From the NCBI RefSeq assembly GCF_026625805.1, contig NZ_CP113064.1, forward strand, positions 2,520,657-2,584,656: 64,000 nucleotides of DNA, read 5' to 3'. Of the stretch, positions 40,370-48,783 are shown piece after piece (positions within the stretch are counted from its first letter, which is position 1; each line of letters begins with the position of its first letter). Below the pieces are notes generated by a model that ran no database searches, was not told the origin of the DNA, and worked only from the letters and a program-made list of their open reading frames with translations. The DNA comes from Brevundimonas sp. SL130 (lineage in GTDB: Bacteria; Pseudomonadota; Alphaproteobacteria; Caulobacterales; Caulobacteraceae). The position numbers and the translations under genes were made by a program.

Positions 40370-41154
40370 GCGGGATTCTCCTCAAAAATAGCGACGGCGC
40401 GGGTCCAGCCAGCCGATCCCCCTCGCACCTTGTGCGGGAAGCAGGACACCAGAAAACCGTACGGCGGCAGAGCCTCCAGATTGTGCAGCTTCTCCATGTG
40501 GCAGTAGCCGATGTCGCGCCCGGCCTTGTGGCCTTCCCAGATCAGCGACGTATCGCCCGTCTGGGCGACGCGTTCGGCCGTGTATTTGAACGGCGCGTCC
40601 CAAGACCAGGCGTCGGTTCCCGTCACCCGGACGCCGCGCTCCAGCAAATACATCGTGGCCTCGTACCCCATGCCACACCCGGTGGTGACATAGTCTGGCC
40701 GACCGACCGCTTCGCCGGCAGCCGTATTGACCAGTACGATATCGAACGGCTGCAGCTCATGACCCACCCGGGCCAACTCCGCCTCGACCTCAGCGGCCGT
40801 AACCACATGGCCATCGGGCAGATGGCGAAAGTCCAGCTTTACCCCCGCCCCAAAACACCATTCCAGCGGCACCTCATCGATGGTGATGGCCCGTTCGCCG
40901 CCGTTCATGGTCGGATGATAATGCCAGGGGGCATCCATATGGGTGCCGTTATGCGTCGTAAGCCTGAGGGTCTCAGAGGCGGCGAAGCCCTGGCCGCCGG
41001 GAAAGTCGGCGGCCGTCACCCCCTTGAAGAAGACCTGCGCCTCGGCGACGGTCTCGGCGTGGGTCTGGTAGACGATCTCAGGCCGCATGAAGGGCGGGTC
41101 GAGAATGGTTTCATTGTCCAGATAGACGGACAGGTCAACGAAGCGGCGGGTCAT
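40366..41154 (-). CDS. Cyclase family protein (kynurenine-formamidase-like hydrolase)
   Basis: 262 residues with the family metal motif at His68, His72, Asp74 and His78 (HNGTHMDAPWHY). GADFPGGQGFAAS-like and TGTDAWSWDAPF segments, and CHMEKLHNLEALPPYGF near the end, are characteristic. Members hydrolyse amides (kynurenine formamidase, isatin hydrolase) or lactones. In this module it may open a lactone or amide in the substrate or in a ring-cleavage product. Confidence 0.88.
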   Translation of the reverse strand: MTRRFVDLSVYLDNETILDPPFMRPEIVYQTHAETVAEAQVFFKGVTAADFPGGQGFAASETLRLTTHNGTHMDAPWHYHPTMNGGERAITIDEVPLEWCFGAGVKLDFRHLPDGHVVTAAEVEAELARVGHELQPFDIVLVNTAAGEAVGRPDYVTTGCGMGYEATMYLLERGVRVTGTDAWSWDAPFKYTAERVAQTGDTSLIWEGHKAGRDIGYCHMEKLHNLEALPPYGFLVSCFPHKVRGGSAGWTRAVAIFEENPA

Positions 41155-41176
41155 CGGTCGGTCCTTTCGTCAAGCC

Positions 41177-42340
41177 TCAAGCCGCCTGAGTGCGGCCGCC
41201 CAAGGTTTCAGCGAACCAGTCGGCGATGTAGTCGCGCCCGAAGGCCATGTTGTCGGCGCCCACATGCTCGACCCCGCCCTCTCGGTCGGTGAAGATCTTG
41301 AGTTTGCGGAGAGGACTGTTGATGAGCTGATCATAGCTCTGATGGGCGTAATCCACGCTGATCTGGCGGTCCTTCTCACCGTGGGTGACGAGGAAGGGGA
41401 CATGAATCTTTTCCATCACGCCGTTCAGCGTCATGTCGGCGGCTTTCGCGAAGAAATCGTCCATATCATGGGCGCCGAACACCCATTTGACGTGGTCCCA
41501 ATAGTGAGGCACCGGGTTCTCACCCTCGCGGCGCAGACGCTTCTGCTGGACCTCCGCCCAGTTGTGGTTGGCGCCCCAGACCGCGCCGGCGGCGAACCTC
41601 GGCTCGAACGCTACGGCGCGCGGCGCATAGTGTCCGCCCAGCGAAATGCCGGTCATGCCGATGCGCTCGGGATCGACATCAGGTTGGGCTTGAAGCCATT
41701 CGAGAGCGGGGGTCGCCCAGCGTTCTGAATAAGGGGTGGCCGGCAGGCCCTTCAGCCTCAGAGCCTCGCCGGTCCCCGGCTGATCGACCATCAGGGTCGA
41801 TACGCCGCGCCGCGCCAGGGCCAGATGCAGGCGAGACCAGTAGAGAAGCTCCTTGGAACTGTCTAAGCCGTTGCAATAGACCACAGCAGGCTTGGGGCCG
41901 TCGCCTGGGGCGCGGAAAAACAGCGCCGGAAAGGCGCTGTCGCCATACGCCAGTTCGATGCGCTCCACGCCGGTTCCGCCCAGGTCCATCGCTTTCCCGA
42001 ACGCCTGCTGAGCCTTGGCGAAGGTCTCAACGCGGCCAGGATGGCCGTGCCCCTGCATGCGCTCCGCAGACAACAGATAGAGGGCCGCGCGCTCAAGCTT
42101 GGTCGCCGCAGAAAGCGTTCTGGAACAGGCTTCGTCCTCGTCGGCCAGCCCGATCAGCTTGTCCGCCATCCGCACCCATTCTTCTGAGAAACGCAGAGTG
42201 CCGGCGTCCTCGCCTGCGGCCGCAGCGTCACGAATGGGCTGGCACATATCGACGATCTCGCCGATCTGGGCGCCGCTCTCGAGAGCGATGGAGACCGACA
42301 GGTTCCAGACGTAGTTGGGGAAGTACTCAAAAAGGGCCAT
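41177..42340 (-). CDS. Alpha/beta hydrolase (FrsA / dihydroxypseudooxynicotine hydrolase-like)
   Basis: About 387 residues from the ATG (MALFEYFPNYVWN); a GTG 18 bases upstream is also possible. An N-terminal helical cap (about 1-130) precedes the hydrolase fold with oxyanion region YCNGLDSSKELLYW, nucleophile elbow GISLGGHYAP, acid region VTHGEKDRQIS and final His in VEHVGADNM. The arrangement matches 2,6-dihydroxypseudooxynicotine hydrolase, which cleaves a C-C bond next to an aryl ketone. Together with the FAH-family enzyme it suggests side-chain removal from an acyl aromatic; inference. Confidence 0.85.
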   Translation of the reverse strand: MALFEYFPNYVWNLSVSIALESGAQIGEIVDMCQPIRDAAAAGEDAGTLRFSEEWVRMADKLIGLADEDEACSRTLSAATKLERAALYLLSAERMQGHGHPGRVETFAKAQQAFGKAMDLGGTGVERIELAYGDSAFPALFFRAPGDGPKPAVVYCNGLDSSKELLYWSRLHLALARRGVSTLMVDQPGTGEALRLKGLPATPYSERWATPALEWLQAQPDVDPERIGMTGISLGGHYAPRAVAFEPRFAAGAVWGANHNWAEVQQKRLRREGENPVPHYWDHVKWVFGAHDMDDFFAKAADMTLNGVMEKIHVPFLVTHGEKDRQISVDYAHQSYDQLINSPLRKLKIFTDREGGVEHVGADNMAFGRDYIADWFAETLGGRTQAA

Positions 42341-42399
42341 CGACTTAAATCCGGTCACTGCAACTTTGGAGGGGGAGGTTTGGGCGCCTGCTGAAACGA

Positions 42400-43626
42400 T
42401 TAGGCGGTGTCTTTGTTGGGCTGAGCCGGGCGCCCGCTAGACGATCCGTCCTTGGCCCCGTGGATCAGCCCCACGGCCGCACACCCCAGAGCCACGATCC
42501 CGCAGGCGATCACAGCCTTCCCGACACTGCCGAGGGCCTGGACACCAAGCGTCAGCAAAACCGGGCTGAAGAACTGGCCGATGAAGAAGGCGCCGGTCCA
42601 GAAGCCCACGCCCCTGCCCCGCGCATCCAACGGCAGCGACGCCATGGCCCAGGCGAGCAGGGTCGGCAGGATAACGCCGCAGCCAAGCTGATTTATCAGC
42701 ACGCCGACCATGGTCAGAAGATAGGTTCGGCTGAGGCCCATCACGAGCATGCCCAGCCCCGCAATAAGAAAAGCGCCGCCGAGGATCAGGCTCATCGACA
42801 GGCGGCCCGTGAGCCTGCGGAATATCAATGCGCCCAGCGGAACGACCAAGCTGCCGAACGCCGCCGAACCGCCGATCATTGCCGGATTGGTTATCCCGAG
42901 CGTCGCCAACACCACACTGAGCTGGATCGGCACGATGTAGAAGACAACGCCGCCGAACAGGGTCACCCCACAGATCAGTATCATCAGCCGGACGGGGAAA
43001 GCTCCCCCCGCATCTGACGCCCGATCGCGTTCGCGATCAGACGGCGCCGGCTCCCACGTCAACATGAGCAAGGCAAGGCCCAGGAACCAGGCAAAGAAAT
43101 AGATCGCGAAAGGCGCCCGCCAGCTGATCTCGCCCAACAGACCGCCGATGAACATCAGGAAGATCGCCGAGATCGAGGCCGCCCCGACCTGCCAAGCCAA
43201 CCATGTGTCGCGACGCCGGCCCTCGAAATAGTCGCCAATCAGGGTGGTCGAGGCGGTCATGATTATAGCCTCGGTCAAACCCAAGGCGACGCGCGAGGCC
43301 AATACGGCCCAGATGCTATCCAGCACCATGGGGGCCGCCCCGAGCGGCCCGTACAGGAACATGGCGATAAGCAGGATGCGCCGCCGCCCGACCCTGTCGG
43401 CCGCCCATCCAGCCAAAGGCGAAAAAAGTGCAATACAGATTGCCGGAACGGTCAGAATCACAGGCCCGAGAAATGCAATTCCCGGCGTATCGGCGTAATA
43501 AGCGATCAATTGCGGCAATATAGGCGCTATCAATAGCACGCCCATAACCGACAATGTCGCTGTGACTACAAGAACGACACCTTGAGGCGACCCCGCCTGC
43601 CTTTTGGCGCTCATCGCACTTCCCAT
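42400..43626 (-). CDS. MFS transporter
   Basis: About 408 residues with 12 predicted membrane segments. The A-motif GWAADRVGRRRILL follows TM2, and a long cytoplasmic loop (PAPSDRERDRASDAGG) divides the halves. A ribosome site (ggaggt, 43631-43636 in reverse) favours the ATG at 43626 or the one three bases before. Likely importer of the module's substrate, or exporter. First structural gene of the four-gene operon leading to the FAH-family enzyme. Confidence 0.88.
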   Translation of the reverse strand: MGSAMSAKRQAGSPQGVVLVVTATLSVMGVLLIAPILPQLIAYYADTPGIAFLGPVILTVPAICIALFSPLAGWAADRVGRRRILLIAMFLYGPLGAAPMVLDSIWAVLASRVALGLTEAIIMTASTTLIGDYFEGRRRDTWLAWQVGAASISAIFLMFIGGLLGEISWRAPFAIYFFAWFLGLALLMLTWEPAPSDRERDRASDAGGAFPVRLMILICGVTLFGGVVFYIVPIQLSVVLATLGITNPAMIGGSAAFGSLVVPLGALIFRRLTGRLSMSLILGGAFLIAGLGMLVMGLSRTYLLTMVGVLINQLGCGVILPTLLAWAMASLPLDARGRGVGFWTGAFFIGQFFSPVLLTLGVQALGSVGKAVIACGIVALGCAAVGLIHGAKDGSSSGRPAQPNKDTA

Positions 43627-43742
43627 CATTACCTCCACATAGTCGTCTTCTCTCCCGGAAGATCAACTGGAGCAGGTTACGATGCGGATCAGACGTCCGA
43701 CAAATCGATTGAATGGATCAGACCTATCCGCCTATCAGATGC

Positions 43743-44654
43743 TCATTTTATATCGGCGATACTGCGACGGATCATTCCAGACAGCCAGCGCAGGCCGCCG
43801 TCTGATTGGCGAGCCCGGTGATATTGGATGATCTCCTTTAGGGGCGGCATTTCGAATGGCGATTCGAAAATCCGGATCGGCAAAACCTTCATCTGCATCT
43901 GAGCCATACGGGCGTGCATGATGGCGATCCTTTGAGTACCGACGACGAGGCGCGGGACGTGGATGAAGGCGGACGTCACCAATTCTATGCGTCTTTTGGG
44001 GAAGTTCTCGTCCAGCCAGGTCTCGGCCATCGAGGTAGTGCGAAAGCTGTCGAACCGAACCACGACATGGCCAAGACTGGCGAACCGATGCTCGTCCATC
44101 CTGCCGTCCGCCAGGAGCTCATTCTCTTTCCACGCCACCACGACATGGTGTTCTTCGTAGAAGAGTTCGAACGGATGGTTCGGCGCGGCATAAACGTCTG
44201 GAGTGATGAGGATATCGATCTGGCCCGCATCCAGAGCCCCCGTAGGGTTGCTGCTGGGTGCCAATATGTCCAGAATCGCGCCCGGCGCTTCCCTTGCGAC
44301 CAGGGGGGCCAACCGGCTCATCACCACTTCGGTGATGTAGTCAGAGCAACTGATCCTGAAGGTTCGTCGCGTCGTCGATGGGTCGAAAGCTTGGCCCGGG
44401 CTTACGGTCGCATCAATGTGCGACATCAGTTCTCGCAAGGGATCGATCAAGCTCTCGGCAAAAGCCGTAGGGACCATCTTGCGCCCGATCGGGACCAACA
44501 GCTCATCGCCATAGTGTTCCCGGAGACGGGCGAGCGCTCCACTGGTGGCCGACTGACTTAGGAACAGCCGTCTGGCGGCGGCCGACACGCTTCGTTCGTC
44601 CAGCATGACGTTCAACGCCACCAGCAGATTCAGATCTAGGCCTTTGAAGCGCAT
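43743..44654 (-). CDS. LysR-type regulator (NodD-like subgroup)
   Basis: 303 residues of normal LysR length. N terminus MRFKGLDLNLLVALNVMLDERSVSAAARR with HTH FLSQSATSGALARLREHYGDELLV is typical of the NodD/LinR subgroup, which recognises aromatic inducers. The effector domain begins near residue 90 (FRISCSDYITEVVMSRLAP). It sits 116 bases upstream of the MFS gene on the same strand and probably activates that operon. Confidence 0.92.
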   Translation of the reverse strand: MRFKGLDLNLLVALNVMLDERSVSAAARRLFLSQSATSGALARLREHYGDELLVPIGRKMVPTAFAESLIDPLRELMSHIDATVSPGQAFDPSTTRRTFRISCSDYITEVVMSRLAPLVAREAPGAILDILAPSSNPTGALDAGQIDILITPDVYAAPNHPFELFYEEHHVVVAWKENELLADGRMDEHRFASLGHVVVRFDSFRTTSMAETWLDENFPKRRIELVTSAFIHVPRLVVGTQRIAIMHARMAQMQMKVLPIRIFESPFEMPPLKEIIQYHRARQSDGGLRWLSGMIRRSIADIK

Positions 44655-44677
44655 GGTCTACAACCCATTGGCAACAC

Positions 44678-44695
44678 CGATGGTTTTCTCCATCG
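44678..44695. promoter_or_regulatory. Inverted repeat cgatgg-N6-ccatcg upstream of the LysR gene
   Basis: A perfect six-base inverted repeat (cgatgg ttttct ccatcg) starts 24 bases upstream of the LysR start codon. Its size and place suit LysR autoregulation. The remainder of the gap to 44880 shows no gene. Confidence 0.35.
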
Positions 44696-44880
44696 AAGCT
44701 GTTCTACAGCTGGATTAGACGGTGACGCTTCACCTTACAACCAACCCGCCACAGCGCGGACCAAAAACGGACGAGACATCCGATACGACAAGACGGCCGA
44801 TACCCTTCGTCACTTCCGCGGCGAAACGGATGCCGCTTGGGCGGCGGCCACCGCTCGAACAGACTTGGCTGGGGTATTCG

Positions 44881-45186
44881 TCACTCGGCGCCGTTGTCCT
44901 GCCGGCGCCGCCAGGCGAACTTCAGCGGCGCCTCCCTGAAGGCGAAGCCGTCCACATGTGACTGCACGACGTCTCTCATGCGCAGGACGCCATCAAGGCT
45001 CTCGCCCTGGACCAGGATTTCGAGCGCGTCGGGGAAGGCGTTCAAGGTCAGGCGCGCTTCGGGCAGAGCCACCACAGCGTGATCCGGCGTGAAGTCCACC
45101 TCAAACCGGTGCGCCCAGTGTTTGCAGAGTTGTTGCAGGTATCTGGCGGCGTGCTGGGTGGGGACGCGAGCGAGGGTCTCGGGCAT
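44881..45186 (-). CDS. DUF2218 domain-containing protein
   Basis: 101 residues covering one DUF2218 domain: ARYLQQLCKHWAHRFEVDF, LTLNAFPDALEILVQ, and the ending VVQSHVDGFAFREAPLKFAW. The function is not established; these small proteins are frequently encoded next to siderophore uptake or ferric-iron genes, as here, which suggests a cytoplasmic role in iron or siderophore handling. Confidence 0.88.
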   Translation of the reverse strand: MPETLARVPTQHAARYLQQLCKHWAHRFEVDFTPDHAVVALPEARLTLNAFPDALEILVQGESLDGVLRMRDVVQSHVDGFAFREAPLKFAWRRRQDNGAE

Positions 45187-45329
45187 GTCATCTCTCCTGT
45201 CATTCCCCCTCGGTTAGCGCCCGTCACCGCCGGTCGCGTGTCGTCCGGGCGCCGATCTGCATCTGGCGACAGCAATCCTTCAGCCTGACATAGCCGCCGC
45301 TATTGCCGAGCTTGGCCAATCATCAGTAT

Positions 45330-45344
45330 TGCGAGGCATTCTCA
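45330..45344. promoter_or_regulatory. Fur-like box upstream of the siderophore receptor
   Basis: TGCGAGG-C-ATTCTCA has the 7-1-7 shape of alphaproteobacterial Fur sites (TGnGAAT-N-ATTCnCA); the right arm is a full match and the left arm differs at two positions. It ends 14 bases before the receptor ATG. Confidence 0.55.
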
Positions 45345-45358
45345 ATAAAGGTCAAACC

Positions 45359-47608
45359 ATGCGCCCGCAGCACGCCGTTTCCCCTATCCGCAGCCTGCGC
45401 CTGTCCGGGCCGGCCTTGTCTTGTTCCGCGAGCGCCCTCGCCCTGGTTCTCGCCGTGGCGTCGCCGGCTCTCGCCCAGAACGCCTCATCGACGCAGAGCG
45501 CGCCAACTGGTGCAGACGCGCAGGAGATCGATGAGATCGTCGTCAACGCCTATCGCACCGCCGAATCCGTCGGCGCTGCGACCAAGACCCAGACGACATT
45601 GATCGACACGCCGCAATCGGTCTCGGTAATCACGCGCGACGAACTTGACGCGCGCGGCGTGCAGACCCTCAACGAGGCGACCCGCTATGTCGCCGGGGTC
45701 CTGCCGGAAAGCTCGGGCATGGATAACCGGATCGACGACATGTACATCCGCGGCTTCGACGCGGGCGGCTTCGCCAGCAATGTGATGCTGGACGGGCTTC
45801 GGATGCCCTCTGACAGCAGTTCGAGCTGGAACCACGCTTCGATCAACACCTGGAACATGCAGCAGGTGGAGGTCGTGAAGGGCCCCTCAAGCGTTCTCTA
45901 TGGTCAACTCGCCCCCGGCGGCATGGTCAACCAGGTCAGCAAGACGCCGGTCGCGGGCCAGGCGCAGGTGCTGCAACTGTCCGCAGACGCCAACGGCAAG
46001 TACCAGATCGCCGGCGATGTTGGCGGCGGCGCCGCTGACGGGCAGATTCAGGGGCGGCTCGTCGCCTTCTTCAAGGATGGGGGAACCCAGCTTGATCATG
46101 TCGATCATCAGCAATGGCTGGTGGCGCCCAGCGTCGAGTTCAAGGCCAAGGACGGCGACACCCGGCTGACGCTCCTGGGCCTCTATCAGGAAGACAGCGG
46201 CGGCAGCACATTCCAGTTCCTGCCCTACCAGGGCTCTGTCATCCCCGCCGCGAACGGTTATATCGACAACCAGACCTTCCTGGGCGAGCCGAACTGGAAC
46301 GTCTATGATCGCACCGTCTGGTCGGCGGGTTACCAGTTCGAGCACCGCTTCAGCGACGCCCTGACCCTGAGCCAGAGCGCGCGGATGATGCACGTGGATT
46401 CGCTCTACCGCGCGACAGTGGTCTATGGCGTGCGCGGCCAGACGGTCACCAATCCCAACACCCTTACAGACGGAAGAATTTTGCCCCGTCGGGCCGTTCA
46501 GGGGCAAGGAGACTCCGACGGCTATGCGATCGACACCCGACTTGCGGGCGTGTTCTCGACCGGAGCGTTCGAGCACGCCGTTCTGGCTGGATTCGACTGG
46601 CAACAAACCGACTGGACCTTCCTGCGTAAACAGGCCTCCGTGTCGCAGACCGCGATCCAGATCGATGTCTATGACCCCGTCTACACCAACTATGATTTCG
46701 CCCCGACCCTTGTGAACCAGGTCGGCACGGACGAAACCGACCGACAGACCGGCGTCTATCTCCAGGATCAGATCCAGTCGGGGAAATGGCGTCTGACCCT
46801 GGGCGGCCGCTATGATTGGGCGAACCTGGACTCGCTGAACACCCTGACCAATGTTCGAGTGAAGACCAAGAACGAGGCGTTTTCCGGCCGGGCGGGACTG
46901 CTTTACGCCTTCGACAACGGCCTCTCGCCCTATGTGAGCTATTCCCAGTCGTTCCAGCCCACGCCCGGCACGGCGCGCGACGGCAGCGCTTTCGAGGCCA
47001 TCACCGCCGACCAGTGGGAAGCCGGCCTGAAGTACGAGCCTCAGGCCATCGACGGCATGATCACCCTCTCGGCCTACGAATTGCGCCAGGACAACGTCCT
47101 GACCACCGATCCGTTGAACACGGGGGCCGAGGCTTATCAGGTCCAGACCGGCCAGGTGCGTATTCGCGGTCTGGAGCTTGAAGGGCGCGTGACGCCGCTC
47201 GAGGGCTTGAGCCTGATCGGAGCGGGCACCTTGTTCGACTCAGAGGTCACCCGCGACACCACCAACCAGGGCAACGACATGATCCGGGTGCCCGACTGGA
47301 TGGGATCGTTCTGGGCGGACTATACGTTCGATCGCGGTCCGGCGCAGGGGCTTAGCGTGGCGGGCGGTGTTCGCTATGTCGACAGCACCTATGGCGATCT
47401 GGCCAACACCTTGGCGATCGACTCCTATCAGCTGTTCGATGCGGCCGTGCGCTATGACCTGGGCCAGATCGGCGGCGCCCACGCGGTTCTGGCCCTGAAC
47501 GGCAGCAACCTGGCCGACAAGCGGTATGTCGCCACCTGCTCGGCGCTGACCTCATGCTACTACGGCACGGGCAGGACGCTCACGGCTTCGCTGAAGCTCT
47601 CCTGGTAA
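45359..47608 (+). CDS. TonB-dependent siderophore receptor (FhuA/FoxA type)
   Basis: Outer membrane ferric-siderophore receptor of 749 residues. Long signal peptide ending LAVASPALAQ, TonB box EIDEIVVNAYR, plug domain with TQTTLIDTPQSVSVITRDELDARG and VEVVKGPSSVLYGQLAPGGMVNQVSK, then the 22-strand barrel. C-terminal NLADKRYVATCSALTSCYYGTGRTLTASLKLSW has the two Cys and terminal aromatic typical of hydroxamate-type receptors. ATG at 45359 follows aaagg; an upstream TTG frame is unlikely. Substrate inferred. Confidence 0.94.
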   Translation: MRPQHAVSPIRSLRLSGPALSCSASALALVLAVASPALAQNASSTQSAPTGADAQEIDEIVVNAYRTAESVGAATKTQTTLIDTPQSVSVITRDELDARGVQTLNEATRYVAGVLPESSGMDNRIDDMYIRGFDAGGFASNVMLDGLRMPSDSSSSWNHASINTWNMQQVEVVKGPSSVLYGQLAPGGMVNQVSKTPVAGQAQVLQLSADANGKYQIAGDVGGGAADGQIQGRLVAFFKDGGTQLDHVDHQQWLVAPSVEFKAKDGDTRLTLLGLYQEDSGGSTFQFLPYQGSVIPAANGYIDNQTFLGEPNWNVYDRTVWSAGYQFEHRFSDALTLSQSARMMHVDSLYRATVVYGVRGQTVTNPNTLTDGRILPRRAVQGQGDSDGYAIDTRLAGVFSTGAFEHAVLAGFDWQQTDWTFLRKQASVSQTAIQIDVYDPVYTNYDFAPTLVNQVGTDETDRQTGVYLQDQIQSGKWRLTLGGRYDWANLDSLNTLTNVRVKTKNEAFSGRAGLLYAFDNGLSPYVSYSQSFQPTPGTARDGSAFEAITADQWEAGLKYEPQAIDGMITLSAYELRQDNVLTTDPLNTGAEAYQVQTGQVRIRGLELEGRVTPLEGLSLIGAGTLFDSEVTRDTTNQGNDMIRVPDWMGSFWADYTFDRGPAQGLSVAGGVRYVDSTYGDLANTLAIDSYQLFDAAVRYDLGQIGGAHAVLALNGSNLADKRYVATCSALTSCYYGTGRTLTASLKLSW

Positions 47609-47614
47609 CCGCCT

Positions 47615-48595
47615 TCACTGGCCGGCGCGGTCTTCAGCAGAAGGCGGCCGGCCAAAATGGCGCCGGTACGCCGCGGTGAAGGCCGCCGGGCTGGTGAAGC
47701 CGACCCGATAGCCGGCCTCGGCTATGCCCAGGCCCTGTTCCAGGATCAGCTCCCGGCCCATCTCCAGACGCCGGTCGCGCACATAGCCGAACAGGGTCGT
47801 GCCGAACGCGGCCTTGAAGCTGGCTTGCAGGGTCGTCAGGTTGATTCCCACGCGCCGGGCAAGCTCAAGAGAACTCGGGGGATGGGCCAGGGAGGCGTCG
47901 AGGATTTCGCGGGCCTCGCTGGCGCGTCGGTAGTTCAGGCGTCCGACCCGCCGAACCGCCTGCTCTTCGTCACGGAGCAGGATCGCCGTCTCAAACACAA
48001 ATTGCAGCGCATGGGTTTCGGCGAAGAGATCGGCCAGTCGTCCGCCATAGGGATTGTCCAGAAGCCGGTGCGCGATCTGCGTCAACCGATGCGAGGCGGG
48101 CAGCGCCGTGCTGTGGAACCCAGGCCGCAGATAGTCGTGCAGAACGGCCAAACCATCCTCGTCCGCCACATCGCCAAATCGTTCGAGGAATCGGGGCGTC
48201 AAGGTAAAGCCGGCGCCCCGGCTTTTCGCGCCGGCTCGCCAGGTGCGGGCGCAGGGCGTCGACTGTCCAAACCCCATGACGAACGGTCGATTCAGCGCCT
48301 GTCCAGCGGGGAGATAGCCGTCCAGCGCGATCGGCACCACATCGCCGGTCAGCACCAGGCCGCAACTGAGGGAGCGCTCCTTGTCGGCGTCGAAGGCGCA
48401 GTTGGAAAGATAGGTGACGTCGTGGGTGTTGACGATCAGGCCAGTCTGCACCTCGCGAGCCCACAAGGCTCCCGCCACGACTGCGGACGGATGGGCGTGC
48501 CCCTCCGCTCGAGGCGCCGGCAGGGACCGTCGATGGGCCTCGCCCAGCACCTGGGAAATCGATAACCGGCTTTCGGCGGCTATGCTGGCGTTCAT
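47615..48595 (-). CDS. AraC-family regulator (PchR-like)
   Basis: 326 residues from ATG (MNASIAAESRLSI). The C-terminal tandem HTH includes SSLELARRVGINLTTLQASFKAAFGTTLFGYVRDRRLEMGRELI and IAEAGYRVGFTSPAAFTAAYRRHFGRPPS. The long N-terminal domain is of the type found in siderophore-sensing AraC regulators such as PchR. Convergent with the receptor (six bases apart) and divergent from the binding-protein gene; likely activates them when ferric siderophore is present. Confidence 0.9.
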   Translation of the reverse strand: MNASIAAESRLSISQVLGEAHRRSLPAPRAEGHAHPSAVVAGALWAREVQTGLIVNTHDVTYLSNCAFDADKERSLSCGLVLTGDVVPIALDGYLPAGQALNRPFVMGFGQSTPCARTWRAGAKSRGAGFTLTPRFLERFGDVADEDGLAVLHDYLRPGFHSTALPASHRLTQIAHRLLDNPYGGRLADLFAETHALQFVFETAILLRDEEQAVRRVGRLNYRRASEAREILDASLAHPPSSLELARRVGINLTTLQASFKAAFGTTLFGYVRDRRLEMGRELILEQGLGIAEAGYRVGFTSPAAFTAAYRRHFGRPPSAEDRAGQ

Positions 48596-48722
48596 CGCGT
48601 TTGGCCTTCCATCGACTTGAGGCCTCATGCCACGCGAGACGCCGCAACCGACGTTGTGATCTCGCGACAGCATTTCCCGATCTGGCAAAAGCCAAGACGG
48701 TTGATCCGGCCGTTCGACAATC

Positions 48723-48741
48723 GCTAATGATAACCACTCGC
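48723..48741. promoter_or_regulatory. Fur-like box upstream of the siderophore-binding protein
   Basis: gctaatgataaccactcgc matches the 19-base classical Fur box GATAATGATAATCATTATC at 14 positions. It lies 43 bases before the ATG at 48784, so starts upstream of it (for example 48727) are unlikely. Regulation by Fur is inferred. Confidence 0.5.
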
Positions 48742-48783
48742 GAGTTCAAGGCGTCTGTCAGCGCCGGTCGATTGGAAAACCAC

